A stretch of 38,168 bases of DNA, from contig CALVMR010000035.1 of assembly GCA_944346885.1 (NCBI GenBank), positions 1-38,168 on the forward strand. Reading direction: 5' to 3'. A program made the translations under genes and the position numbers. How positions within the stretch are numbered: the stretch's first letter is position 1; each line of letters starts with the position of its first letter. Below the pieces are notes generated by a model. It saw only the letters and a list, made by a program, of their open reading frames with translations, was not told where the DNA came from and did not search any database. This DNA is from an uncultured Clostridia bacterium (GTDB lineage Bacteria > Bacillota > Clostridia > Christensenellales > Borkfalkiaceae). Of the stretch, positions 23,311-31,681 are shown one piece after another.

Positions 23311-23340
23311 AAAAAAAAGGGCGCGAAAGAGCGTCCCTTT
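23311..23340 (-). terminator. Terminator/attenuator immediately before the MATE ribosome site
   Basis: Minus-strand AAAGGGACGCTCTTTCGCGCCCTTT-like stem (23316-23340; 3-bp inner and 6-bp outer helix) followed by eight T. The GGAGG of the MATE gene begins 4 bases after the T run. An upstream CTTCCCTT (23388-23395) can pair with the AAGGGA arm as an alternative fold. Confidence 0.7.
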
Positions 23341-23475
23341 AAAAGCCTGACGGCACGCCCCGGCGCCCTGCCCTCCACCCGGCGGCGAAGGGAAGTGTTA
23401 TTCTTCTTTGCAACAATGCCCGCAGGGTTTACGCAGCACCCGCATCCGCACGCGCCTGCCCCGGCGGCGCGCGTT

Positions 23476-24210
23476 TTACCTGCGCTCTTCCAGCTTTTTT
23501 CCGATGTGCACGAGGTCGGCGGGCGTCACGATGTTGCGGATACGCTCCCCCATCTTTCCGCGCTCGCTGACGAGCACGGCGATGAGTTTTTTATTCTCTT
23601 CGAACGCGGAGAGCACCTCCTCCACGGTCGCGTTTTCGGAAAGATACCGGTAATACACGAACATATCGCTCTCGTCCAGCACGTCGGCAACGGGCGTTTC
23701 GGAGAAAAAGCTCTCCACGCTCTGCCCGCGGGAGAGCACGGAACCGAGTTCGCGGATGATGCGGCGGTTGTTGAGCACGCCCAGCATGCGCTTCCCCTCG
23801 TACACGGGCAAGTTGGAGTGCCCCGTGCGCGAAATGAGCAGCACCGCCTGCCGCAGGCTGATGCCCGCCTCGATGCTGACCACCTTTTTTTCGGGCAGCA
23901 CTTCGCGGATGCGGGGCGGCTCGGCAAGCAGCTCGGCAATGCGCTCTATCTCCCGCGTCGCCTCGTCGCAGGGTACGGCGACGAACTGCCCGTCCGTGCT
24001 TTGGTGCACGATCACATTGCGCAGGCGGGCGTATTCGGCAAGATCGTCCTCATAGCGGCGCACCACGGCGTTTTTTTCGGCGCAGCGGCGCACGATATCC
24101 GTAAAGGACTGCCCGCTGCTGAAATTGTACTGCGCGCGCAGCTGCGCGTCGATCTTGTTGTAGGCGCTCAAAAACGCCGACGCGTTCGCCTTATCGACAA
24201 ATCCTTCCAT
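23476..24210 (-). CDS. HEPN-like plus tandem CBS domain protein
   Basis: 244 aa. Residues 1 to about 95 are helical and contain RLRNVIVH (Arg64-Asn65...His69), the R-N-x3-H arrangement of HEPN domains. Residues about 100-160 (IREVLPEKKVVSIEAGISLRQAVLLISRTGHSNLPVYEGKRMLGVLNNRRI) and 175-240 (VADVLDESDMFVYYRYLSENATVEEVLSAFEENKKLIAVLV...IVTPADLVHIG) form a CBS pair, which usually binds adenosyl ligands. It is cytosolic. The ATG at 24208-24210 has GGGGGAG just upstream, and the gene starts 20 nt after ktrA ends, so the two are cotranscribed. The HEPN call rests on a short motif in a helical context; a dimerisation-only role is possible. Confidence 0.7.
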   Translation of the reverse strand: MEGFVDKANASAFLSAYNKIDAQLRAQYNFSSGQSFTDIVRRCAEKNAVVRRYEDDLAEYARLRNVIVHQSTDGQFVAVPCDEATREIERIAELLAEPPRIREVLPEKKVVSIEAGISLRQAVLLISRTGHSNLPVYEGKRMLGVLNNRRIIRELGSVLSRGQSVESFFSETPVADVLDESDMFVYYRYLSENATVEEVLSAFEENKKLIAVLVSERGKMGERIRNIVTPADLVHIGKKLEERR

Positions 24211-24230
24211 CGCTCCCCCCCTGCCGCGGC

Positions 24231-24875
24231 TCAGCGCGTGATGCGTTCGATATCCGCTTTGCGGCACATGACAATCAGCCGCGCCGCGGGGTCGAACACA
24301 TAGTCCGCCGCGGGGAGCGGGTCGATCTTTTCCCCGTGCTTGACGGCGAGGATGTTGAGGCTGTACTTTGCGCGCACGTTCTTTTCGCGGATGCTCTTGC
24401 CCTCCCAGCCGTGCGGCGTGGGGATCTCGTAAATGGCATATTCGGGCGTAAGCTGGATGTAGTCGAAAATATTATCCGCGCTGTACCGCACCGCAAGTTT
24501 TTCCGCCATCTGCTTTTCGGCGAACACCACCTCGTCCGCGCCGTTGCGCAGCAAAAACTTTGCCTGGATCTCGGTGGACGCGCGCGAAAGCACCCGCTTT
24601 GCCCCCGCTTCCTTCAAAAGCGACGTGGCTTCCAGCGAAGACTGGAAATTCTCCCCGACGGAGACGACGCAGAGGTCGTACCCGTCCACGCCGAGGTCTT
24701 CGAGCACGGAGGGCTTGGTGGCGTCTCCGATCTGCGCGCTGGTCACATAGGGCAGCAATTCGTTGACGCGCTCCTCGTCCGTATCCAGCGCCATCACTTC
24801 GTTGCCGAGTTCGCTGAATTTTTTTGCCATGTACGAGCCGAATCTTCCCAGCCCGACGATCAAAATGGATTTCAT
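24231..24875 (-). CDS. ktrA: KtrA/TrkA-type potassium channel regulatory subunit
   Basis: 214 aa. RCK-N Rossmann domain: KSILIVGLGRFGSYMAKKFSELGNEVMALDTDEERV with GLGRFG at 8-13, then SVGENFQSSLEATSLLKEAGAKRVLSRAS. The RCK-C domain (about 135-214) includes YEIPTPHGWEGKSIREKNVRAKYSLNILAVKHG. KtrA forms a nucleotide-gated cytosolic ring under the KtrB/TrkH pore to control K+ uptake. The ATG at 24873-24875 has AAGGAG 3 nt upstream. No ktrB/trkH gene is in this window, so the pore partner must lie elsewhere. Its operon neighbours are an acyl-CoA ligase upstream and the HEPN/CBS protein downstream. Confidence 0.92.
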   Translation of the reverse strand: MKSILIVGLGRFGSYMAKKFSELGNEVMALDTDEERVNELLPYVTSAQIGDATKPSVLEDLGVDGYDLCVVSVGENFQSSLEATSLLKEAGAKRVLSRASTEIQAKFLLRNGADEVVFAEKQMAEKLAVRYSADNIFDYIQLTPEYAIYEIPTPHGWEGKSIREKNVRAKYSLNILAVKHGEKIDPLPAADYVFDPAARLIVMCRKADIERITR

Positions 24876-24965
24876 ATGCTCCTTCTTCCTTGCTTTTTTT
24901 CGGAAAGCCGCCGCAGCGGACGCGGCGCGCCGTTTTCGGCGCCGCCCGCCCCGCATACCGCCGCT

Positions 24966-26600
24966 TTACCGCGCCTGCTCCTTTTCTAAGTTTCTAAAAG
25001 CGCCCGCTTCGCTCTCCCGTTCGAGGGCGAGGCGATCGATCTTTCCGATTCGGTTGACGGGCAGCCGCGCCCGCACGACGATCTGCCGCGGCACGGCATA
25101 GGGCAGCAGCAGGCGGCGGCATTGCTCCAAAACCGCCGCGCGCAGCGCCTCTTCCGACGGGGCGCCCTTGGGCGCCGCCTCCACATACAGCCGCACCGCC
25201 TGCCCGCGCACGGCGTCCGGGATGCCCACGGCGCACGCCTTTGCCGCGCCGGGCACGCGCAGCGCCGCCTCCTCCACTTCGGAGGGATAGACGGGCACGC
25301 CGCTCACCTTTATCATATTTTTGATGCGCTGCTTAAAGTACAAGAACCCCTCTTCGTCCACATACCCGCAGTCTCCCGTGGCGATCCAGCGCCGCCCGTC
25401 TGCCTGCACGAACGGCTCTCCGCCGCCGAGGTAGCCGAGCATGCACTGCTCGGTATCCAAATAGATCTCCCCCACTTCGCCCGCGGGCAGCGCCCTGCCG
25501 TCTTTGTAGATCCCGACGGCGGTGCCGGGCAGCGGATAGCCGACCGAGCCTTCCTTTTCCTTTTTGCGGGTGTTGACCACGCACACGCCCGCCGTTTCGG
25601 TCAGCCCGTACCCCAAACGGATGCGCGCCGAAGCGCCCTGCCGTTCGAGCACGGCGTTAAATTCGTCCAGTTTGGAGCGCGGCATGCTGTCTCCGCCCAC
25701 CCAGATATCTTTGAGCGCGGAAAGATCGCCGCGGCAGAACGCCTTTTCGCCGAGCAGCTTCAAATACATGGTCGGCACGCCCGTCAAAATATTGGCGCGG
25801 CTCTTTACGATCGCCTTTGCGCTGCGCCTTGCCTGAAAGCGGATGCACATGACGTTGGTTTTGCGCATGAGCATGCACATATGCATGTTGATGCACAGCC
25901 CGTACCCGTGGAAGATGGGCAGCACGTTGTACAGCGCGGTGTAATTTTCAAGCGGTTCGCCGAGGAAGACCTGCGCTTTGGCGCAGAGGGCGTTGCACAC
26001 GTTGTTGCCGTGCACGATGGTCTTGGGTTCGCCCGTGGTGCCGCCGCTGGCAAGGTATACGGCGGGGTCCGCGGCGGAAAAGCCCGCTTCGGGCACGTGC
26101 GGGTTGCCCCGCTTTTTCAAATACGGTTCGAACGCCCTGCCCGCGGCGGTGCGGCGGTTGGTCAAACGATAATACAGCCGCGCCGCCGCGCCCATATACC
26201 TGCCGCTGCCGCTCACCAACAGCGGCACGCCGAAATCGAACCTGCCGCAGCGGTACAGGTCGTACACCACGAGCAGCTTGCTCGCGGTGGCGGCAACGCT
26301 CTCTTTAAGCTTTTCGGGCGGGAGAAAGGGGTGCACGAGGTTGACCGCCGCCCCCAGCTTGTTCGCCGCGTAAAAGGCGAACACCGCCGCCGGAGAATTG
26401 GGCAAACAGAGCGTAACGGTATCCCCCTTTCCGATCGAAAACTCCGCCGCGAGATTGTCTGCCAACGTATCGATGTACGAAAACACCTCGTCGAACGTAT
26501 ACCGCTTTCCGTAAAAATCGATCGCCGTACGGATGGGAGAATCGGAAATATTCAGTTTTGCGGCGCGATACATGGAACAATTTTCCGGCAATTTCCGCAT
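24966..26600 (-). CDS. AMP-dependent acyl-CoA synthetase/ligase
   Basis: 544 aa. ANL-superfamily adenylating enzyme. Motifs in order: YLASGGTTGEPKTIVHG (AMP-binding P-loop), FHGYGLCINMH, LGYGLTETAGVC, WIATGDCGYVDEEGFLYFKQRIKNMIKVSGVPVYPSEVEEA (TGD and hinge) and the C-terminal catalytic lysine in NRIGKIDR. It activates a carboxylic acid with ATP and transfers it to CoA or a carrier protein. There is no signal peptide. The start at 26598-26600 (MRKLPENCSMYR) has GGAAGG upstream at a rather long spacing; MYRAAKLN is an alternative. Cotranscribed with the membrane acyltransferase, 29 nt upstream, which suggests an acyl transfer to an envelope glycan or lipid. Acid unknown. Confidence 0.85.
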   Translation of the reverse strand: MRKLPENCSMYRAAKLNISDSPIRTAIDFYGKRYTFDEVFSYIDTLADNLAAEFSIGKGDTVTLCLPNSPAAVFAFYAANKLGAAVNLVHPFLPPEKLKESVAATASKLLVVYDLYRCGRFDFGVPLLVSGSGRYMGAAARLYYRLTNRRTAAGRAFEPYLKKRGNPHVPEAGFSAADPAVYLASGGTTGEPKTIVHGNNVCNALCAKAQVFLGEPLENYTALYNVLPIFHGYGLCINMHMCMLMRKTNVMCIRFQARRSAKAIVKSRANILTGVPTMYLKLLGEKAFCRGDLSALKDIWVGGDSMPRSKLDEFNAVLERQGASARIRLGYGLTETAGVCVVNTRKKEKEGSVGYPLPGTAVGIYKDGRALPAGEVGEIYLDTEQCMLGYLGGGEPFVQADGRRWIATGDCGYVDEEGFLYFKQRIKNMIKVSGVPVYPSEVEEAALRVPGAAKACAVGIPDAVRGQAVRLYVEAAPKGAPSEEALRAAVLEQCRRLLLPYAVPRQIVVRARLPVNRIGKIDRLALERESEAGAFRNLEKEQAR

Positions 26601-26629
26601 AAGCCCGAAGCACCTTCCGTCGTGAAAGA

Positions 26630-27622
26630 TCAAAAGAGAGAAGAGAGGAACACAAACAGCGCCAAAAGGCAGGGAATGGCGATCATGTGGGTGACATAGA
26701 TGAGCGCCGCATGCCTGCCCAAAAAACAGAGCGGCTTGCTCCACGCGCCGCCGAAAGGAGCGAATGCGTACTTTGCGTCCGTATGATAGATGAGCCGCCC
26801 GATGCCGCCGCCGACGAGAACGAAGGCGACGTACGGCAGCATGGGGAAATAATCGGAGGAGCGGTACGCATAATTGCGCAGGTCCAAAAACATGGAAAGG
26901 AAATCCTTCTGCGCCGCCGTGGCGCCCGCCCCCAAGATATCCTCCGCGGAAACGGAGGAGGAAAACTGCCAAAACCCGCCCGCCGCGCTGAACCGCCCGA
27001 AGCAGGTGAAATAGACGATAAACAGCGCAACGCCGACCAACGCCGGCAAAAAGCGCACCGCCTTTTTCAGCAGCCGCGCCCGCCTGCCGCCTCCCAACGC
27101 GTCCGCGACCGCCGCGGCGGCGTTGTCGAGCAGCGCATACAGCAGGATGCCCGCCGCCAGCATGTGGATCACGCCGAAGCGGATGAGGCTGTCAAACCCA
27201 GACCCCGCAAACAGCGTATCGTCTAAGATCTGCGTGACGCAGGTGATGCCGCACGCAACGAGCGCAAGCGGCACAAAGCGGCGGAAATTGCCGCGCGTGA
27301 GCGTGGAACTGACGCCGCACAGAAGAAAAAAGCATGCCGTTGTGAGCATCCAGACCTGCTGCCGCAGCGTCCAGCCGTAACAGTACCAACGCGCCGCCTC
27401 CTCCCAGCTTGCAAACAGGCTGGAACCGCACACTTGGTTGATGGTCGGCATGACGTTGACGAGGCAGTGCATAAAGTGGTCGAAGAGCATCAAAAACACG
27501 CAAAGACCGCGCAAAAAGTCGATCTCCCAAAACCGCTTCCGCGCCCTGCCGCAATAGCGGCGCGTCATCTCTATGTACCCTTCGCGCTTGGGATTTTGCA
27601 GATCGATCCCGTTGCAATACAT
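26630..27622 (-). CDS. HGSNAT-like (DUF1624-type) membrane acyltransferase
   Basis: 330 aa with about eight to nine membrane segments. The opening RFWEIDFLRGLCVFLMLFDHFMHCLVNVMP is the signature of the heparan-alpha-glucosaminide N-acetyltransferase catalytic-domain family, with the conserved Asp-His on the first helix; FFLLCGVSSTLTRGNFRRF and FGVIHMLAAGILLYALL follow. Such proteins move acyl groups across the membrane to sugars. The start at 27620-27622 is one base after the predicted transcription start; MTRRYCG, 18 codons in, with GAAGGG upstream, is an alternative. It heads the operon with the acyl-CoA ligase, ktrA and the HEPN/CBS gene. Acceptor unknown. Confidence 0.8.
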   Translation of the reverse strand: MYCNGIDLQNPKREGYIEMTRRYCGRARKRFWEIDFLRGLCVFLMLFDHFMHCLVNVMPTINQVCGSSLFASWEEAARWYCYGWTLRQQVWMLTTACFFLLCGVSSTLTRGNFRRFVPLALVACGITCVTQILDDTLFAGSGFDSLIRFGVIHMLAAGILLYALLDNAAAAVADALGGGRRARLLKKAVRFLPALVGVALFIVYFTCFGRFSAAGGFWQFSSSVSAEDILGAGATAAQKDFLSMFLDLRNYAYRSSDYFPMLPYVAFVLVGGGIGRLIYHTDAKYAFAPFGGAWSKPLCFLGRHAALIYVTHMIAIPCLLALFVFLSSLF

Positions 27623-27629
27623 CCCGCTT

Positions 27630-27658
27630 AGTTTACCATGTTTTTTTGCGCTTGTCAA
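27630..27658 (-). promoter_or_regulatory. Promoter of the acyltransferase operon, near-leaderless
   Basis: Minus-strand TTGACA (27653-27658), 17-bp spacer, TAAACT (27630-27635) with a TGG extended -10. The predicted +1 is 27623, one base before the ATG at 27622. The -35 overlaps the stop codon of the dus gene. Confidence 0.8.
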
Positions 27659-28704
27659 TCGGCGGGCACGCCCTCGGCGGCGGAAGGCGCATTCCCGCAA
27701 AAGAAGCGCGCCAAAACGTTTTCCAGCTCTTGCAGCGTTTCGCAGGCGAACAGCTCCCGCCGCACCTGCCCCGCGCCGCGCATGCCGCGCAGGTAAAAAG
27801 CCGCCATCTTGCGCATGTGCACCGCGGTGCGCCGCTCCCCGTACGCGGGCAGCATCGCCGCCGCCTGTTCCTTGACGGCGGCGCAAACATCCCACTCCTT
27901 TCCCGCCCCGTAAAACTCGGCAAAAAGGTGCGGGCAGTACATCGCCGCGCGGGCGAGCATCACGCCGTCCGCGCCCGTTTTTTGCACCATTGCCGCGGCG
28001 TCTTCCACCGAAAAAATGCCGCCGTTGGCAAACACGGGGACGGAAACGGCGTTCTTCGCCGCGGCGATCTGTTCAAAATGCGGCTCTCCCGCGTAATACT
28101 CTTCGCGCGTTCTTCCGTGCACGGCGATCGCCGCCGCGCCCGCGCCCTCGCACATTTTGGCAAACTCCGCCGCCACATAGTTCCCCCGCCCGATGCCGAC
28201 GCGGAACTTTACCGTGACCGTTTTTCCGCTCTTTACGCAGGCGGAAACAATCTTTTCGGCGCGCGGAAGATCGGCAAGCAGTGCGCTTCCCTCTCCGTTT
28301 TTGAACACTTTGGGAACGGGGCAGCCCATATTGAGATCGACGACGGGGAAGGGCGCCAGCGCCTCGCTTTCGCATGCGGCGCGCAGGATATCCGCCTCGC
28401 CGCCGAACAGCTGCACCGCCGTCTGCGGCGGTTCGTTTTCGCCGCGCCGCAGCAGTTCTTTGGTCGCCTCGCTGTTATAGAGCAGCCCCTTGGCGCTGAC
28501 CATCTCGGTATAGCAGAGCCCCGCGCCGAAGCGGTAGCAAAGCATGCGGAACGCGAAATCCGTGTACCCCGCCAGCGGCGCGCAGACCACGTTGGATGGC
28601 AGGCGCACGCCGCCCACCGCAAGGGGCGCCAAAGGGAACGCCGCGCGCGCTTTTCCGCGCTCGGCGCGCGGCGAAAAAACGGGCGGTTCTGCGTTTACGG
28701 ACAC
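27655..28704 (-). CDS. dus: tRNA-dihydrouridine synthase
   Basis: 349 aa. FMN-dependent DusB-like enzyme that reduces uridine in tRNA D-loops. Seen: VVCAPLAGYTDFAFRMLCYRFGAGLCYTEMVSAKGLLY, VQLFGGEADIL, VDLNMGCPVPKVFKNGEGSALL (catalytic Cys in NMGCP), VTVKFRVG, AIAVHGRTREEYYAG and VFANGGIFSVEDA. The GTG at 28702-28704 is supported by GGAGG 7 nt upstream and lies inside the end of mazG (10-nt overlap), so translation is coupled. About 25 N-terminal residues before the barrel are Ala/Arg-rich and not conserved. It is the last gene of the spoVT run; in B. subtilis a ribosome-associated S4 protein gene follows mazG instead. Confidence 0.9.
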   Translation of the reverse strand: MSVNAEPPVFSPRAERGKARAAFPLAPLAVGGVRLPSNVVCAPLAGYTDFAFRMLCYRFGAGLCYTEMVSAKGLLYNSEATKELLRRGENEPPQTAVQLFGGEADILRAACESEALAPFPVVDLNMGCPVPKVFKNGEGSALLADLPRAEKIVSACVKSGKTVTVKFRVGIGRGNYVAAEFAKMCEGAGAAAIAVHGRTREEYYAGEPHFEQIAAAKNAVSVPVFANGGIFSVEDAAAMVQKTGADGVMLARAAMYCPHLFAEFYGAGKEWDVCAAVKEQAAAMLPAYGERRTAVHMRKMAAFYLRGMRGAGQVRRELFACETLQELENVLARFFCGNAPSAAEGVPAD

Positions 28705-30137
28705 GGCGTTCCCTCCTCCCCTTCCGTTCGGGAGAGCTGCCGCTTTGCCCGTTCGTAATACGCCCACAGTTCGGCTTTGGGCAGCTGTTCCATTCGCTTT
28801 CCGTCCGCGGCGACGAGCCGTTCGGTGACGCGGAAACGCTCTATAAACTTTTCGGTGCTCTCGCGCAGCGCTTCCTCGCAGTCTGCCCCCGCGATGCGCC
28901 CCGCGCTGACGGCGGCGAGCAGCAGATCGCCCGCCTCCTCGGCAACGTGCTTTTTATCCCCTTCGGCGGCGGCTTCGAGCAGTTCGGAAAGCTCTTCGCG
29001 CACGCTGCCCGCCGCTTCGGCAAGGTCCGCAAAATCGTACCCCGCACTCGCCGCGCGCTTGCCCACCTTTTGCGCGCGCAGGCAGGCGGGCAGCCCCTTG
29101 GGAACGGCGCAAACGCTCTCGTACCCGCTCTTTTGCCCCTTTTCCGCCCGCTTGTTCTTTTCCCAAACGGAGAGGGCGCCCTCCTCGCTCTCCGCGCGGT
29201 CCTCGCCGAAAATGTGCGAATGGCGGTGGATCAGCTTCGCGCAGACTTCGCTGGTCACGTCGTCGGGCGTGAACGCGCCGCGCTCCTCGCCCAGCACCGA
29301 ATGAAAGGCGCCCTGCATGAGCACGTCGCCCGCCTCTTCGCACACGGCGGCGTCGTCCTTTTTATCGATGGCGTCCACCAGTTCGTACGCCTCTTCGATG
29401 AGGTTGGTGCGGATGCTCTCGTGCGTCTGCGCCCTATCCCACGGGCAGCCGTCCGGCGCGCGCAGCAGGCGCAGGATGCGCACCAGATCGCCGTAACAAA
29501 AGCGCGTCCTCTTCAAAAACGGGATATCCGGCACGACCACGGCGCAGGTATCGTCGTATGTACCCTGCCTGTCCGCCTCGTACAGGCGGATGCGCTTCGC
29601 CTTTCCGCCGCGCACGAAAAACGCCGCCGCCTCGTCCCCGAACAGGGCGCACAGATACAGCTTCACGTCCGAAGCGACGAGCGGGTCGTCCACGTCGTAA
29701 ACGGCAAGCGGCAAAAAGGGCCGCTCCTGCGCCGCCGAATAGGCGGAGCGGATGCAGCGGTCCGCCGAAAGCACCCCCGCCGCGGCAAAGGCGGCGTCCG
29801 CCTTGGAACAGCCCGCCACCACGGCGGCTTTTGCCCGCCGCGCCACGATGCACGCGGAAACGTCGTCCGAGGCGCTGCCGTCCACGCCGTACACAACGTC
29901 TCCCTCCTTTGCGCGGGCGAGGACGGCGGCGGCGAGTTTTTTGTTCAGCGTATCGAAATTGCGGCAGGAAGGATATACGCCGTCTAACGTTTCAAACGGA
30001 ACCCCCAGCGCGCGCACCCCCGCCGCGGGCGCCGTTTCGCCCGTGCGCAGAATGACGCGCGCGCCCGAACGGAGCGCGCGGACGGCGCCTTCCGACAGAC
30101 CGCCTTCCGCCGAACCCAAACCTACGATGGTGACCAT
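28695..30137 (-). CDS. mazG: MazG/YabN: tetrapyrrole-methylase-like plus NTP pyrophosphohydrolase
   Basis: 480 aa. Residues 1 to about 220 resemble the tetrapyrrole methylase fold (MVTIVGLGSAEGGLSEGAVRAL, VVYGVDGSASDD). About 230-480 is MazG: CPWDRAQTHESIRTNLIEEAYELVDAIDKKDDAAVCEEAGDVLMQ with the EExxE and ExxD metal ligands, then a second half with EELSELLEAAAEGDKKHVAEEAGDLLLAAV. This is the YabN architecture of Firmicutes, which hydrolyses noncanonical or excess NTPs. The ATG at 30135-30137 has GGAGG 4 nt upstream. Its first 146 nt are also covered by the out-of-frame C-terminus of the spoVB-like gene. Order spoVT, spoVB-like, mazG is the same as spoVT-yabM-yabN in B. subtilis. Confidence 0.92.
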   Translation of the reverse strand: MVTIVGLGSAEGGLSEGAVRALRSGARVILRTGETAPAAGVRALGVPFETLDGVYPSCRNFDTLNKKLAAAVLARAKEGDVVYGVDGSASDDVSACIVARRAKAAVVAGCSKADAAFAAAGVLSADRCIRSAYSAAQERPFLPLAVYDVDDPLVASDVKLYLCALFGDEAAAFFVRGGKAKRIRLYEADRQGTYDDTCAVVVPDIPFLKRTRFCYGDLVRILRLLRAPDGCPWDRAQTHESIRTNLIEEAYELVDAIDKKDDAAVCEEAGDVLMQGAFHSVLGEERGAFTPDDVTSEVCAKLIHRHSHIFGEDRAESEEGALSVWEKNKRAEKGQKSGYESVCAVPKGLPACLRAQKVGKRAASAGYDFADLAEAAGSVREELSELLEAAAEGDKKHVAEEAGDLLLAAVSAGRIAGADCEEALRESTEKFIERFRVTERLVAADGKRMEQLPKAELWAYYERAKRQLSRTEGEEGTPCP

Positions 30138-31647
30138 ATTTCCTCCAATCAAACGGGATCCCTTTTGCCGAAAACACGGAAAAGAGGAACGCGAGCAAGA
30201 GATATGCCGCCCCCGCCGCCGCGAGGCGCACGAGCACATGCACGCCGCCGAGCGGAAGCGCCGCCGCACAGGCGAGCGCCGCCGCGCAGGAAAATTTTCC
30301 CGCCAGCCCCAGCGCCGCCAAACGGTTGCCGCGTTCCCTTATACTATACACCAAATTGATGAGAAGCGCAATCAAATAACAGCCGCCCGCCGCATACGCC
30401 GCGCCGAAAACGGAGAGCTGCGGCAGATGCAGCAGCCCCGCTTCCAACAGCAGCTTTGCCGCGGCAGCCGCCGTAAAGGAGAGCGCCGCCACCCGCGGCT
30501 TGCCCAGCCCCGTCAAACAGGCGGAGAGCGTCTGCGCGCAGGCGAGCAGCGCCCCGCCCAATGCGCCGACGCGCAGCAGCGCGGCAAGCGTTTCCCCCTC
30601 CGCGCCCGTCACCGCAGGGTACAAAAAAGCGCACACCTGCCGCGGGTACAGCAAGAAAAACGCCGCCGCGGGCAGGGCGAGGAAGAGGGTGCAGCCGAGC
30701 GCGGAGAGCACCTTTTTTTCCGCCGCGCCGTTCTTCCCCTCCGCGCGGAGCGCGGCAACGGCGGGCACGCTTGCCGCCGCAAACCCGTACGCCACGGAGG
30801 CGGGCAGCCCCGTCAGCGCCGCCGCGCCGCCCGCATACAGCCCGTACAGCGCCGTGGCGTTTTCCGCATACCCGCCCACGATCCGCACGATGAGCACGCT
30901 GTCAAGCATGTTTGAAAGGGGCAGCACCCCCGCCGCGACGGCGACGGGCAGCGTGCCGCGCAGAATCGCGCCCGCGCGCGGCGGCATGCCGCGGTGCAGC
31001 GGCAGCCGCATGCGGCGGCGCGCCGCGAGCGCGAGCGCAAAGAGCACGAGCGCGGAGACCGCCTCGGAAAGGGTGACGGCAGACAGCGCCGCGGCGACGG
31101 CGCGCGGCGTTTCCGCGCGCAGCGCCTGCGGAAAGAACAGCCACGGCACAAATTTGACGAGCTGTTCCAACACTTCGGAAAACGCGGTGGGGAAAAATTC
31201 GCCCCTGCCTTGGAACCAGCCGCGGCAGCAGGCGAGCACGGAAACAAAAAAAACGCCGGGCGCAAGCGCGCGGTACGCCCCAACGGCAGCCGGCTCGCCC
31301 TGCACGGTGCACAGGAGCGGCGCGCCGAAAAACATGACGGCGCTGCCCAGCAGCCCCGCCGCCGCAAACAGCGCCAGCGCCTGCGAAAACAGCGTGCGCG
31401 AACGCGGCGCGTCTCCCCGTGCCTCCGCCCGCGCGACCAGCCGCGCGAGCGCGGCGGGCACCCCCGCCGAAGAAAAAGTTAAAAGCAGGCAATACAGCGG
31501 ATACACCAGCTGGTACATCCCCGCGCCCTCCCCGCCCAGCGCGTTCAACAGCGGCACGCGGTAAAAGGCGCCGAGCACCTTTGCCGCGAGGGCGCCCAGC
31601 GAAAGCACCGCCGCGCCCCGAAAAAACCCGTTCTTCTCCCCTCTCAT
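29992..31647 (-). CDS. SpoVB/YabM-like polysaccharide-lipid flippase
   Basis: 551 aa. Polytopic (about 14 segments) MOP-superfamily protein of the SpoVB/MurJ/YabM group that flips lipid-linked glycans: RGAAVLSLGALAAKVLGAFYRVPLLNALGGEGAGMYQLVYPLY, CRGWFQGRGEFFPTAFSEVLEQLVKF and FAAASVPAVAAL. The family body ends near LLLAFLFSVFSAKGIPFDWRKYG; the frame then continues for 48 more codons through the start of mazG, Arg/Gly-rich and without family likeness. The ATG at 31645-31647 has no clear ribosome site. Downstream of spoVT and upstream of mazG, as yabM in B. subtilis, so a role in spore or cell-wall peptidoglycan is likely. Confidence 0.85.
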   Translation of the reverse strand: MRGEKNGFFRGAAVLSLGALAAKVLGAFYRVPLLNALGGEGAGMYQLVYPLYCLLLTFSSAGVPAALARLVARAEARGDAPRSRTLFSQALALFAAAGLLGSAVMFFGAPLLCTVQGEPAAVGAYRALAPGVFFVSVLACCRGWFQGRGEFFPTAFSEVLEQLVKFVPWLFFPQALRAETPRAVAAALSAVTLSEAVSALVLFALALAARRRMRLPLHRGMPPRAGAILRGTLPVAVAAGVLPLSNMLDSVLIVRIVGGYAENATALYGLYAGGAAALTGLPASVAYGFAAASVPAVAALRAEGKNGAAEKKVLSALGCTLFLALPAAAFFLLYPRQVCAFLYPAVTGAEGETLAALLRVGALGGALLACAQTLSACLTGLGKPRVAALSFTAAAAAKLLLEAGLLHLPQLSVFGAAYAAGGCYLIALLINLVYSIRERGNRLAALGLAGKFSCAAALACAAALPLGGVHVLVRLAAAGAAYLLLAFLFSVFSAKGIPFDWRKYGHHRRFGFGGRRSVGRRRPRAPFGRARHSAHGRNGARGGGARAGGSV

Positions 31648-31681
31648 ATGTAGCGCCGCCGCAAAACGGCACGGCGCCCCG

